Below, in pieces: positions 42,971 through 51,777 of a DNA stretch of 56,101 nt (within the stretch, counting starts at the first letter, position 1; every line of letters starts with the position of its first letter). A program made the translations under genes and the position numbers. The notes under the pieces were generated by a model. The model was not told the DNA's origin. It searched no databases and saw only the letters and a list, made by a program, of their open reading frames with translations. The DNA comes from JAWPNA01 sp045402695 (GTDB taxonomy: Bacteria; Acidobacteriota; Polarisedimenticolia; JACPZX01; DASXTC01): assembly GCA_045402695.1 (NCBI GenBank), contig JAWPNA010000030.1, forward strand, positions 1 to 56,101, in the 5' to 3' direction.

Positions 42971-44890
42971 TCAGCCCTCGGGCTGGAGGGTGACCCCCCT
43001 GGCCTCTTCCTCGGCGAGCGCCGCGACGAAGGAGCGCAGCGCCGGGTATTCGCCGGGGGGGATCTCGCGGCGCGACACCGTCAGCGCGCGCGTCACGATC
43101 AGGACGTTTCTTCCTTCCTCCCGAGCCAGCTCGTAATGACTCTCGGCGAGCAGACCCGGTCCTTCGATCCTCCGGCCTTCGGGGAGTTTCCTGACCGTGC
43201 GGCCAGGTGGAAGCCTCAGGCGCGATTCGAGGACGTCCTTGAAGAGAAACGGGAAGAACACCGGGTGGCTCCGCTGGGCAGAGGCCGCCCTGGATGCAAG
43301 GCCCGACAGTTTGATCAGGTGCGGATTGGCCGCTTCGATGGAGCCGGACCGTGCAAGGAAGCCTGGAACGGCGAGGCCGGCGGTGAGCCGGGGCCCTTCC
43401 GCCGGCTGCCCTGACCGTTCGAGCAGATGGCTCTTGACCTGGACGCCGGGCGCGATCGCCGCCAGGAAGTCCGCCACCTCTTGCTGCTGCTCCTCCGGCT
43501 TCGACTTCAGGAGCGAGGCCAGCCACCCACGACGCTGGCCCTGCGCCTCCATCGTCAGGAAGCCCGTCAGGTTGCCCGAGGCATCCACCGAAGCGGAGAG
43601 TTCGAGTCGTCTGGCGTTGCGTTCCGGATCGAAGAGAGGTGTCGTGACCAGATCCCCCGCCCCCTCCCGCTTGACCACCAGCGCGTGCGCTCCCTGGTCC
43701 ACCCACGGGAGGTCGCCGTAGGGAGTGAACGGAGAGGTCGGATCGGCGAACAAATACCCCTCCTCGGAGGGGATCGCCACGATCGCGTGATTGAACGTCA
43801 GGGCCGGCTGATCCATCTCCAGCAGCCCGTCGTCGCGGGTCCTGATCAGGACCGGCCATCCTTCGAGGTTCAGCGCCTTCATCATCGCGATCATGAGCGT
43901 CGCCTTGTCCTTGCAGTCGCCGTAGCGATGGCGGAGCACCTCGCCGCTCGGATGCGGCCTGTAGCCTCCGATCCCCAGGGAGATCGCCACGTACTCCACG
44001 TTGTCCTGGATGAACTCGTAGATGCGCCGGACCTTCTCCGCCTCGCCGCCCGCCCCTGCCGTCAGTTCCTTGGCCGTCTGCTCCACCTCGGGGGTGGGCT
44101 GCATCCGGCTGGAGGCCAGCTCCCAGTAGAAGCGGGCGATGCCGTCCCACGAGGCCGCGTTGATGTGGACCCCGCTCCAGGACAGCTCCTTCGGAGCGAT
44201 GTTGATCCTGGGCAGCAAGTCCCAGGCCGGGGGGGCATCTGGCTCCTCCCTGTAGGCCGGAACGTCCCGCACGCGCCACCGATGCACCGTCGCGCCCGCC
44301 ACGTCCTCCCTCGTGTACTCCGGAGAGCCACCCTCGGTGGAGTACCAGAACGGGACGTCGGCCGGCACCTTCAAGGCGACGCTCATGAACCGGATGGGAA
44401 CGGCCTGCTGGAGAAAGAACGTGTCCCCCAGCCGGTGGAGGTCGTGCACGTTCTTCACGTAGCTGTACTCCACCACCGAGCCGGCCACCACGCCCGGGAA
44501 GTGGATGGATCGGTGCCTTGTGTCCGAGTAAAGCTCGAACGAGGCGAAGGCGGGGCCATCGACCATGTCGCGACCAGCGGCGCGGAGCCTCTTGCCCGAT
44601 GGGAGCAGCACCGAGCCTTCGAGGCGCTGGATCGTCTCCCCCGCGCCGTAGGTGAGAGAGGCGACGTTGTGCTCCTCCACTCCTCGGGGGGTCAGGACCT
44701 GCGTGCGATTCATGTAGCGCACCTGCGCGTTCGTGATGGAGAAAACCTCGATCTCGAGGCTCTCCTCCAGAACGATGGCGTCGTGCCCTTGGTGAAGCTC
44801 GCCCGCGTGCAGGCCGGGCACGGGGGATCCGCACAACGAAACCGCCGCCAGAAGCCGGAGCGCTGCGAGAACGGATCCCGTCGGCATCAT
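42971..44890 (-). CDS. Exported DUF3857/transglutaminase-like protein, catalytic triad intact
   Basis: About 639 residues from the ATG at 44890; an ATG at 44944 with a GGGGGA upstream is the alternative. The signal peptide (VLAALRLLAAVSLCGS) is followed by a DUF3857 beta domain and a transglutaminase/protease-like core. The Cys is in YGDCKDKATLM (about residue 326), the His in FNHAIVAI and the Asp in FADPTSPF, so the triad is complete. A C-terminal DUF2569-like or beta region follows. Such proteins are periplasmic and of unknown substrate. It is divergent from a paralogue that lacks the cysteine. Confidence 0.85.
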   Translation of the reverse strand: MMPTGSVLAALRLLAAVSLCGSPVPGLHAGELHQGHDAIVLEESLEIEVFSITNAQVRYMNRTQVLTPRGVEEHNVASLTYGAGETIQRLEGSVLLPSGKRLRAAGRDMVDGPAFASFELYSDTRHRSIHFPGVVAGSVVEYSYVKNVHDLHRLGDTFFLQQAVPIRFMSVALKVPADVPFWYSTEGGSPEYTREDVAGATVHRWRVRDVPAYREEPDAPPAWDLLPRINIAPKELSWSGVHINAASWDGIARFYWELASSRMQPTPEVEQTAKELTAGAGGEAEKVRRIYEFIQDNVEYVAISLGIGGYRPHPSGEVLRHRYGDCKDKATLMIAMMKALNLEGWPVLIRTRDDGLLEMDQPALTFNHAIVAIPSEEGYLFADPTSPFTPYGDLPWVDQGAHALVVKREGAGDLVTTPLFDPERNARRLELSASVDASGNLTGFLTMEAQGQRRGWLASLLKSKPEEQQQEVADFLAAIAPGVQVKSHLLERSGQPAEGPRLTAGLAVPGFLARSGSIEAANPHLIKLSGLASRAASAQRSHPVFFPFLFKDVLESRLRLPPGRTVRKLPEGRRIEGPGLLAESHYELAREEGRNVLIVTRALTVSRREIPPGEYPALRSFVAALAEEEARGVTLQPEG

Positions 44891-44990
44891 CGAACGGGGC
44901 GGCTCTCTCTTGTATCGCCGCCGCGGTCCGGCGTATAGTCGCATGGTCGATCCCCCGCGTCAGTTCATTGTACTTCAACGGAGGCACGCC

Positions 44991-47006
44991 ATGACCCTCC
45001 CATTTCCTGGTGCGCGCATCCTCGGAAGCGTCGCCGCGGTGGCGCTCTTCTGCGCCGGAACGCTTCAGGCCCGGGCCGCCGGTAACACCACTGACGCGTG
45101 GCCCGAAATCACCGCGGCGGAGAAGAGCCTGCGCGCCGTCGAGCAGGACCCTCAGGCCGACCTGGTCATCCTCAATAACGAGCGGCACGGGAAGATCCTG
45201 AAGAGGGCAGACGATTGGGTCAATGTCCTGGACTACCACTGGCGCGCCAAGGTGCTGGCGGACACCGCGAAGCGCTACGCGGAGATCCACATCCCCGGGG
45301 GAAAGTACTCGAGGGTCAGCAACATCCGGGCGCGCACGATCAGATCGGACGGAACGGTGGTGCCGGTCGACTCCGGCCAGATCTTCGAGAAGGTCGCGCG
45401 CCTCGGGACCAGCTACAAGCTGTCCGAGTGGGTGTTCAACTTCCCCGCGGTGGAGAAGGGGGCGATACTCGAGTACAAATACGATCGATACGACAACTCC
45501 GTGATCTACCTGGACCCGTTCTACCTCGAAGGCGCGGGGTTCACCCTGAGGGCGAGGTTGACGCAGGCGATACCGGACGAGACCGGCTACCAGATCCTGT
45601 GCAGCAAGTGCCCGCCGGGCGCCCAACCCACGGTCAAGCCGTGGCACGACGGTCCCGCCAAGGGGAGGCTATACGAGCTGGAGCTCGCCAACCTCCCCGG
45701 CTACCACGACGAGGTGTTGATGCCGCCACGGCGCGACGTGAGCCCCCACCTCGAGATGGTGCTGCAGACCTGGAAGAACATCTACTTCGAGTCGCTCGGG
45801 CGGCAGGATCGCGTCCTCACCGACTGGGACTCGGTGGCCAAGTACACGGAGTTCTGGTACCAGGCCGCGTCGAAGGATGGCATCCCCGCCCTACGATCGA
45901 TGGTCAACGGATGGCTGGACGGGATCACCGACCCACAGGAGAAGATCAAGGCCATCGTCCGGCACGTGCAGAACGACTTCCGCTACGTCAGCTACCGGTA
46001 CGTGGTCGGGGGGACCCGGGCCCTCGCCGCCATCGTCAAGGACATGACCGCAGACAACGAGGAAAAGGCCGTGGTGCTTGCGGCCGCCCTCAAGATCGCC
46101 GGGATTGACTCTGACTTCGCTCTCGTCAGCGGCAAGGACGTGGGAAGCTCAATCAACCCCGACTTCTTCAGTCTGTCCCAGTTCACCCACGCGATCGTCG
46201 CATTGCCGAAACCGGACGGCGCTCACGACTGGATCGACCCGACGGTCTCGTGCGCCCCTTATGGATTCGTGCCCTGGAAAGACTCGGGCGCGAAGGCGTT
46301 GCTCATCAAGGACGGACATGGCCAGCTCGTGGATCTTCCGACGCGACCCGAGGCGAGCCGCACCAGCTACCGGGTCAAGGTGACGCCGGGCGACGGCGGC
46401 AGGGCGGAGCTCGACATCGAAGCGGAGTTCGCGGGCGAGGATGGCGCGGAGATGCGCGCCGAGCTGGCCCCTTCGGCCGAGGGAGCGCGGGCGGAATTCC
46501 TCGGCGACTGGCTCGAAGGCAGGCTGCCCGGCGCGACTTTTATCGGACACAAGGTCGGGAACCTCGGCGACTTCGACGAGCCGTTGAGGATCAGCATCCA
46601 GGCCAGCGCGATGGGACTCGTGACCACGGCGGACGACGTCACGATGGTGCGCGGCTGCATCCTCTCGGCGAAGGAATCGAACCCCATCCTGCGCACCGAT
46701 CGGCGGCATCCGTTGAGCGTCGATCGCGGCTGGAACATCCAGGAGACGGTCCTGATCGAGCCGCCGGCGGGAATGAAACGCGCGGGGCTGCCCGGCCCGA
46801 CGCAGGCGGACGCTGGCGTGGCGAAGATCTCGTTCCAGTGCTTCCCCGAAGGAGAAGGCGGAGCCCGCTGCCTGCGGGTGTTCAGCGCGCCTCGGAAGCA
46901 ATGGCCTCCCCAGACGATCGAGAAGCTGCGCAAGATCTACGACCAGATCGTTCAGGTCGACCGGACCGTCGTGGCGTTCCAGCGGCCTGACGCGGCGGGG
47001 CCCTGA
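44991..47006 (+). CDS. Exported DUF3857/transglutaminase-like protein lacking the catalytic cysteine
   Basis: A 671-residue paralogue of the divergent neighbour, starting at an ATG with GGAGG 6 bases upstream. Signal peptide (GSVAAVALFCAGTLQARA), DUF3857 domain, then a transglutaminase-like core. The site corresponding to GDCKDKA reads ADNEEKA, so Asn356 replaces the nucleophilic Cys, while the His (FTHAIVAL) and Asp (WIDPTVS) remain. The protein should not be a transglutaminase or protease; a binding or regulatory role toward the intact partner is possible. It is followed by an MFS gene after about 20 bases on the same strand. Confidence 0.86.
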   Translation: MTLPFPGARILGSVAAVALFCAGTLQARAAGNTTDAWPEITAAEKSLRAVEQDPQADLVILNNERHGKILKRADDWVNVLDYHWRAKVLADTAKRYAEIHIPGGKYSRVSNIRARTIRSDGTVVPVDSGQIFEKVARLGTSYKLSEWVFNFPAVEKGAILEYKYDRYDNSVIYLDPFYLEGAGFTLRARLTQAIPDETGYQILCSKCPPGAQPTVKPWHDGPAKGRLYELELANLPGYHDEVLMPPRRDVSPHLEMVLQTWKNIYFESLGRQDRVLTDWDSVAKYTEFWYQAASKDGIPALRSMVNGWLDGITDPQEKIKAIVRHVQNDFRYVSYRYVVGGTRALAAIVKDMTADNEEKAVVLAAALKIAGIDSDFALVSGKDVGSSINPDFFSLSQFTHAIVALPKPDGAHDWIDPTVSCAPYGFVPWKDSGAKALLIKDGHGQLVDLPTRPEASRTSYRVKVTPGDGGRAELDIEAEFAGEDGAEMRAELAPSAEGARAEFLGDWLEGRLPGATFIGHKVGNLGDFDEPLRISIQASAMGLVTTADDVTMVRGCILSAKESNPILRTDRRHPLSVDRGWNIQETVLIEPPAGMKRAGLPGPTQADAGVAKISFQCFPEGEGGARCLRVFSAPRKQWPPQTIEKLRKIYDQIVQVDRTVVAFQRPDAAGP

Positions 47007-47025
47007 TCCAGAGACGGACATCGTG

Positions 47026-48243
47026 ATGAACCCCTGGCGCGGCCTGAGCGGCCTTCCCCGTGACCTGTGGATTGTCTGTTCAGTGGTGTTGATCAACCGG
47101 ACCGGGACGATGGTCCTGCCGTTTCTCGTTCTCTACCTCACCCAGCGAGAAGGCTTCTCCGCATCCGAGGCCGGCTTCACACTGACTCTCTACGGCCTTG
47201 GATCCCTGATCACGGCGCCGCTCGCGGGCAAGCTCTGCGATCGTGTTGGCCCTCAACGAATCATGAGGACCTCGCTCTTCCTCTCGGGCGCGATGCTGCT
47301 GCTGTTCCCCGCGGTGCATGGAAAGACCGCCATCCAGGCCGCCACCTTCGCGCTCGCCGTCCTCAATGAGTCGTTCCGTCCGGCGTCCATGGCCATGCTC
47401 ACGAATCTGGCCCCTCTGGAAATGCGCAGGGCGACCTTCGCCCTGCACCGGCTCGCCATCAACCTCGGCATGAGCGTCGGCCCGGCGGCGGGAGGCTTCC
47501 TGGCGCTGGTTTCTTTTCCCGCGCTCTTCTATGTGGACGGTGCCACCTCGATCCTGGCGGGGCTGGTGCTCGCCTTCTCCTCGGTGCGCTCGGAGTGGCG
47601 CCATGAGGTCATGCCTCGAGATGACGCGGTGCATCGAGCCGGCGTCTCAGGATTCCTCGGGCACCTGCGAGGCTTCACGGACCCCCGCCTGATGCTGTTC
47701 CTCGCGGCGATGATCCCGGTGCTTGTCGTCTTCTTCCAGCATCAGGCGGCGATGCCGCTCTTCCTCGTGCGTGACGCGGGGATGCCCGCGTCCGCCTACG
47801 GTCTGTTGTTCACGATCAACACGGGTCTGATCATCCTGCTGGAGGTGCCGCTCAACCTGGCGATGGCCGGCTGGCGGCACCAGCGTGTTCTGGCGCTCGG
47901 GGCGTTCCTGACGGGGGCAGGCTTCGGCGCGATGGCGCTGGCCAGCAGTGTCTATGGCGTCGCGGCCACCGTGGCGGTCTGGACGTTTGGCGAGATGATC
48001 TTGCTGCCGGGCTCATCGGCCTACGCCGCCGAGATCGCTCCGGACGATCGCCGAGGCGAGTACATGGGCCTTTATGTGATGTCGTTCAGCATGGCGTTCA
48101 CGGTGGGGCCGTGGCTGGGCGCGGAAGTGTACGAGCGTTTCGGCGGAAACGTGCTCTGGAGCGCGGCCTTCCTGTGCGGTTGCCTCTCCGCGGCGATCAT
48201 GGCGCGCCTGCCCGATGCTCGATCGTCGATGCCGGGAACGTGA
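47026..48243 (+). CDS. Major facilitator superfamily transporter
   Basis: A 405-residue membrane protein with about 12 helices. The MFS loop motif LAGKLCDRVGPQRIM (between helices 2 and 3) matches G-x3-D-R-x-G-R-R. Similarity is to drug-exporter-type MFS proteins (YdgA/MdtH style). The substrate is unknown. The GTG at 47023 and ATG at 47026 are adjacent and both possible, with a weak ribosome site. It follows the DUF3857 gene by 19 bases and is probably co-transcribed with it. Confidence 0.9.
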   Translation: MNPWRGLSGLPRDLWIVCSVVLINRTGTMVLPFLVLYLTQREGFSASEAGFTLTLYGLGSLITAPLAGKLCDRVGPQRIMRTSLFLSGAMLLLFPAVHGKTAIQAATFALAVLNESFRPASMAMLTNLAPLEMRRATFALHRLAINLGMSVGPAAGGFLALVSFPALFYVDGATSILAGLVLAFSSVRSEWRHEVMPRDDAVHRAGVSGFLGHLRGFTDPRLMLFLAAMIPVLVVFFQHQAAMPLFLVRDAGMPASAYGLLFTINTGLIILLEVPLNLAMAGWRHQRVLALGAFLTGAGFGAMALASSVYGVAATVAVWTFGEMILLPGSSAYAAEIAPDDRRGEYMGLYVMSFSMAFTVGPWLGAEVYERFGGNVLWSAAFLCGCLSAAIMARLPDARSSMPGT

Positions 48244-48244
48244 A

Positions 48245-48274
48245 GCCCGGTCCCCTCTGGCGAGAGGACCGGGC
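48245..48274. terminator. GC-rich hairpin between convergent genes
   Basis: GCCCGGT pairs with ACCGGGC, and the inner CCTCT/AGAGG extends the stem with a two-base bulge around the loop GGCG. It starts 1 base after the MFS stop and faces a convergent gene ending at 48323. There is no T-tract, so it is a weak candidate terminator acting on either strand. Confidence 0.4.
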
Positions 48275-48322
48275 GATAACGGACGAGTTCGCCGGGGGGC
48301 GATCGAGAGCCCCGGCGCGCGG

Positions 48323-48976
48323 TTACTGGTCCTGCTTGAATTGCTCCAGGGCCACCATCTTCTTCGTCGCGCTGTTCCTGAGCTGGATCATGTCAATCTG
48401 CGCCGACGTGCGGCCCGACACCGGCGCGGCGGTATCGGGGTCGTCCGTCAGAACGATGCAGAGGCCGACGACGGGCAGCTTCAAGGGGGCAATCTTGTTG
48501 TAGAAGATGCTGTTGTCGTCAGCGGGGCCCCACTGCAGCATGCCGGCGATATCAGGCCCCTCCTCACCGCACAGCTCGAACGCGGCGCCGACAGCGTTGT
48601 AGGCGATCACCTTCAGGATGGACGAGTCGTTGGCCGCAGCGCGTGCCCGGAGTTGATCGAATCCTTCGAGCACCGGCGGGTCGATACGCGCCAGCCACTT
48701 TCCTGTCTCATCCTTCTCCTGCGAGCGAGATTCGACGAACAGGTAGACGGTCTCACTGATGCTCGCCGGTGAGTCCTGCCAGAACCCGCACTGGCAGGGG
48801 AAATCGGGCGTGCCGTTCTGATTGCACTCGATGCCCGGCGTGCACATCACGTTGGTCCAGGTGAGGGCGTTGGCCGGGGTGGCCACGACCAGCGCGCCGA
48901 TCAGGGTGAACAGGACGAGGCCGGCAGCACCGGCATGTGATCCATGGTAGCGCATTGTTCCTGCAGCGAGACCCAT
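48323..48976 (-). CDS. Secreted protein of unknown function
   Basis: A 217-residue protein from the ATG at 48976, which has GGAGG 6 bases upstream; the frame extends further but without a ribosome site. The signal peptide (AAGLVLFTLIGALVVATPANA) is followed by a segment with several cysteines (MCTPGIECNQNG, PCQCGFW) suggesting disulfides. After that comes a globular region without a recognised family. Probably exported to the periplasm or outside. It is convergent with the MFS gene and otherwise unlinked. Confidence 0.68.
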   Translation of the reverse strand: MGLAAGTMRYHGSHAGAAGLVLFTLIGALVVATPANALTWTNVMCTPGIECNQNGTPDFPCQCGFWQDSPASISETVYLFVESRSQEKDETGKWLARIDPPVLEGFDQLRARAAANDSSILKVIAYNAVGAAFELCGEEGPDIAGMLQWGPADDNSIFYNKIAPLKLPVVGLCIVLTDDPDTAAPVSGRTSAQIDMIQLRNSATKKMVALEQFKQDQ

Positions 48977-49348
48977 CGCAATCCTCCGCCGCCCCCACGG
49001 GGCGAACATGCTGTTGTGCGGAGCAAGCTCCGCTGGAAATAAAAATCCGCCACCAGGCCAGCCGTGTCGGTTCGCACACCTCGCCTCGTACTTGCCGGGC
49101 GGCCATGCAGTGGCTGTGCCGTATGGGCCATTCTCACTCAAGATCCCATGCCAGGGCAAGCATGAAATTGGCGCCCCGCGTGGGATTCATCTCCTGGCCG
49201 GCACACGCGCTGCGCGCAGGCGAGCGGCGGGAACCGTCTGGACGGATCTCTGTCATAATGAAGGCGTTGCGCCTCCCTCGGATCGCGACGGGCTCAGCAC
49301 TGGCGCGCCGCGTGAGTCACGTCAGAGGGGCGAGGAGAATCCACGCGC
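48977..49348. other. Non-coding stretch between divergent genes
   Basis: About 370 bases between the secreted protein (minus) and the receiver gene (plus). It contains open frames without ribosome sites or family resemblance. A CATAAT at 49254-49259 is the best -10-like box for the two-component genes, but no good -35 accompanies it. No repeat, hairpin or RNA gene was recognised. Confidence 0.4.
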
Positions 49349-49762
49349 ATGCCAAATCACCCATCAGGGGCACCCGGCGACGCGCCCCGTATCCTGATTG
49401 TCGAGGACGATCTGCACGCGCGCCGGATCAACTCGCTTGCTCTGTCTTCGGCCGGGTACGAGATCCACGAAGCGGTCGATGGCGCCGAGGCCGTCGAACG
49501 CGCCGTCGCGCTGCGCCCCGACCTGGTCGTCATGGATCTTGGCCTGCCCGGCATGAGCGGCCTGGAAGCCACCAAGCGCATCAAGCACGAGATGGCCCCC
49601 ACGGCGCCGCTGGTCGTGGTGCTGACCGCGCGCGCGATGAGAGAAGACGTCGAGGCGGCGCGGCGGGCGGGATGCGACGCGCACCTCGCCAAGCCGATCG
49701 ATCCGTTCGACCTGGTTCATGAGGTCAAGCGTCTGCTCGAGGCGCGCCCGGGAGCGGCATGA
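49349..49762 (+). CDS. Single-domain response regulator (receiver)
   Basis: A 137-residue CheY-like receiver. The acidic pair is Glu19-Asp20-Asp21 (VEDD), the phosphoacceptor is Asp63 in VVMDLGLPG, and the switch residues are Thr93 and Lys115 (HLAKPID). No output domain is present, so it signals by protein contact, probably with the next kinase, whose start overlaps its stop as ATGA. The ATG at 49349 has a GGAG about 11 bases upstream, somewhat distant. Confidence 0.93.
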   Translation: MPNHPSGAPGDAPRILIVEDDLHARRINSLALSSAGYEIHEAVDGAEAVERAVALRPDLVVMDLGLPGMSGLEATKRIKHEMAPTAPLVVVLTARAMREDVEAARRAGCDAHLAKPIDPFDLVHEVKRLLEARPGAA

Positions 49763-51357
49763 GAGTCTCGATCAGGCGGCGGCTCTACGCGGGAGTGGCC
49801 GTCAGCTCGGCACTCGGGGTCGCGATCCTCGCCGGCAATCTGTACTACGCCCACGTGCTGACCGCCGATGCCCGCAGGCTGGAGGCGGCCTCCACGCAGC
49901 GGGCGCGCATCCTGTCGATCGCCGCCGAGTCGCTGCAGTACATCCGCGACGGAGGCGAGGCCCGGCTGCTGGGGATCAGGGACGGACTGAAGGAGTTCGA
50001 CCGGGTGCTCACGGCGCTTCAGTCCGGAGACCCCCAGATGAGCCTCGAGGCGACGTCGGACCCGGGCACGCTGGCGGCGCTGGCCCGCGTGCGGGAGTCC
50101 TTCGAGAGCTTTCGTGACGCGATCGGCGAGGACCTCGAGACGTGGGCCCGGCTGGACGCCTTCGAGATCTCCATCTCGTACCGGCAGATGGTCGTGGACC
50201 GGGGCCTCGCGGTGGCGTCGCGCATGGGAGACGTGACCGCCGCTCTCGGCGCTGATGCCGAGGCATCGCTGGCTCGCCTGCATCGCGCGCAGATTTTCGC
50301 CGTGATCCTGCTGCTGCTGATTGGAGCAGGGATCATCTTCGGAGTGAACCGGCACGTGCTGGCGCCCATCCCCGTGATGGCCAGGGCCCTGGCCTCCGTG
50401 GCGAGCGGCAACCTCCTCACCCAAGTGAAGCTGCCCACCGACAGTGAATTCACCAGCGTGGCCCAGGCATTCAACCGGATGGTGCAGGAGCTGGACAGGG
50501 CCCGATCCACCATCGCGCGCAAACAGGAGGAGATCGAGGCCAAGAACGTCGAGCTGGTGCGCGCCTCCAAGATGAAGAGCCAGTTCCTGGCGACAATGTC
50601 GCACGAGCTGAGAACACCTCTGAACGCCATCATGGGATACACGTCGCTGATGCGCCGCGGGCTTTACGGACCCCTCACCGATTCCCAGAAGGAGGCGTTG
50701 TCGGGGATCGCGGAAACCTCGTCGGCGCTGCTGGGGCTCATCAACGACGTGCTCGACCTGTCGAAGGTGGAGGCCGGCCAGCTCACCACGCACGTTGCGC
50801 CCTTCGAAGCTTCGGACCTGGCGGCTGACGCCATCGAGACAATCCGGCCGCTCGCGCAGGAGAAACGCCTCACCGCGGTGATCGAGCCCGTGCTGGGCGG
50901 AATCGTCCTGACCTCCGACAGGGCGCGCGTGCGTCAGATCCTTCTGAACCTGCTGGGCAACGCGGTGAAGTTCACCCAGCAGGGAGGGATCACCTTGAGC
51001 GTCACGAAGGGGGACGATGGTGTACTGTTCGCCGTGCATGACACAGGGACCGGCATCCGTTCGGAGGATTTCGAGACGGTGTTCGAGACGTTCCGCCAGC
51101 TCGATGATCCCAACGTGCGCACGCAGGGAGGCACTGGCCTCGGTCTGGCGATCAGCCGCAAGGTGGCCCGGTTGCTCGGTGGAGACGTGACGGTTCAGAG
51201 CCTCGTGGGAGAGGGATCGACGTTCACGCTGCGCTTGCCGGCGACTCCACCGGCCGAACCCGCCGATCGTCCCGTGGGCGGCCCCGCCCCCGGCTTCATC
51301 GACGAACCCAGGGCTGTCCAAGGCCGGGAGGCATCCCCCGCCATCAAGAGGAGATGA
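49759..51357 (+). CDS. Membrane histidine kinase with HAMP domain
   Basis: A 532-residue sensor kinase. TM1 is at about 12-30, followed by an extracytoplasmic helical domain (31-175). TM2 is at about 177-197 (IFAVILLLLIGAGIIFG), then a HAMP and a coiled coil. The HisKA domain carries His282 in TMSHELRTPLNAI. The HATPase domain has N-box ILLNLLGNAVKFTQ, G1 DTGTGI and G2 GGTGLGLAIS. The four-helix-type sensor region suggests a chemoreceptor-like ligand domain without a recognisable ligand. It overlaps the upstream receiver by 4 bases and is followed directly by another receiver, so the three form one cassette. Confidence 0.94.
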   Translation: MRVSIRRRLYAGVAVSSALGVAILAGNLYYAHVLTADARRLEAASTQRARILSIAAESLQYIRDGGEARLLGIRDGLKEFDRVLTALQSGDPQMSLEATSDPGTLAALARVRESFESFRDAIGEDLETWARLDAFEISISYRQMVVDRGLAVASRMGDVTAALGADAEASLARLHRAQIFAVILLLLIGAGIIFGVNRHVLAPIPVMARALASVASGNLLTQVKLPTDSEFTSVAQAFNRMVQELDRARSTIARKQEEIEAKNVELVRASKMKSQFLATMSHELRTPLNAIMGYTSLMRRGLYGPLTDSQKEALSGIAETSSALLGLINDVLDLSKVEAGQLTTHVAPFEASDLAADAIETIRPLAQEKRLTAVIEPVLGGIVLTSDRARVRQILLNLLGNAVKFTQQGGITLSVTKGDDGVLFAVHDTGTGIRSEDFETVFETFRQLDDPNVRTQGGTGLGLAISRKVARLLGGDVTVQSLVGEGSTFTLRLPATPPAEPADRPVGGPAPGFIDEPRAVQGREASPAIKRR

Positions 51358-51359
51358 TC

Positions 51360-51752
51360 ATGGGAGTTCCGGAGAAACCGTCGCGTAACAAGAAGATCCT
51401 CATCGTGGACGACGACCCGCATCACAATCGGATCGTGGGCGACCTCCTGCGAGCCGAAGGGTACGACGTGGAGGTCGCGATGGACAGCCCCACGGCGGTG
51501 CACAAGAACTTCGACTTCCAGCCCGACCTCGTGCTGCTGGACATCATGATGCCCAGGTTCAGCGGCACCACGGCCTGCCACGCGCTGCGGGAGCTGCGGC
51601 CCAGCCTTCCGATCGTGATTGTGTCGGCCAAGGACATGCCGGAGGACATCCTGGAGGGCATGGACTGGGGTGCGACGCGTTACATCACCAAGCCGTTCGA
51701 CCACCAGGAGCTGCTCAAGACCATCCACGAGCTGATCGCGGCGGGTGGCTGA
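51360..51752 (+). CDS. Single-domain response regulator (receiver)
   Basis: About 130 residues, a CheY-like receiver with VDDD acidic cluster, phosphoacceptor Asp in LVLLDIMMP, and the Lys in YITKPFD. The ATG at 51360 has AGGAG 6 bases upstream; an earlier ATG at 51354 overlaps the kinase stop but is too close to that ribosome site. No output domain, so the cassette has two stand-alone receivers around one kinase. The next gene is a nitroreductase-like enzyme whose start lies 25 bases downstream. Confidence 0.92.
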   Translation: MGVPEKPSRNKKILIVDDDPHHNRIVGDLLRAEGYDVEVAMDSPTAVHKNFDFQPDLVLLDIMMPRFSGTTACHALRELRPSLPIVIVSAKDMPEDILEGMDWGATRYITKPFDHQELLKTIHELIAAGG

Positions 51753-51777
51753 GCCGACCGCGACCGATGGGAGCCCC

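Noticed and set aside
42138..45647. Open frame of 1169 codons on the minus strand
   Set aside because: It is rich in Arg, Gly and Pro with no domain, and it crosses several recognised genes in other frames. A GC shadow.
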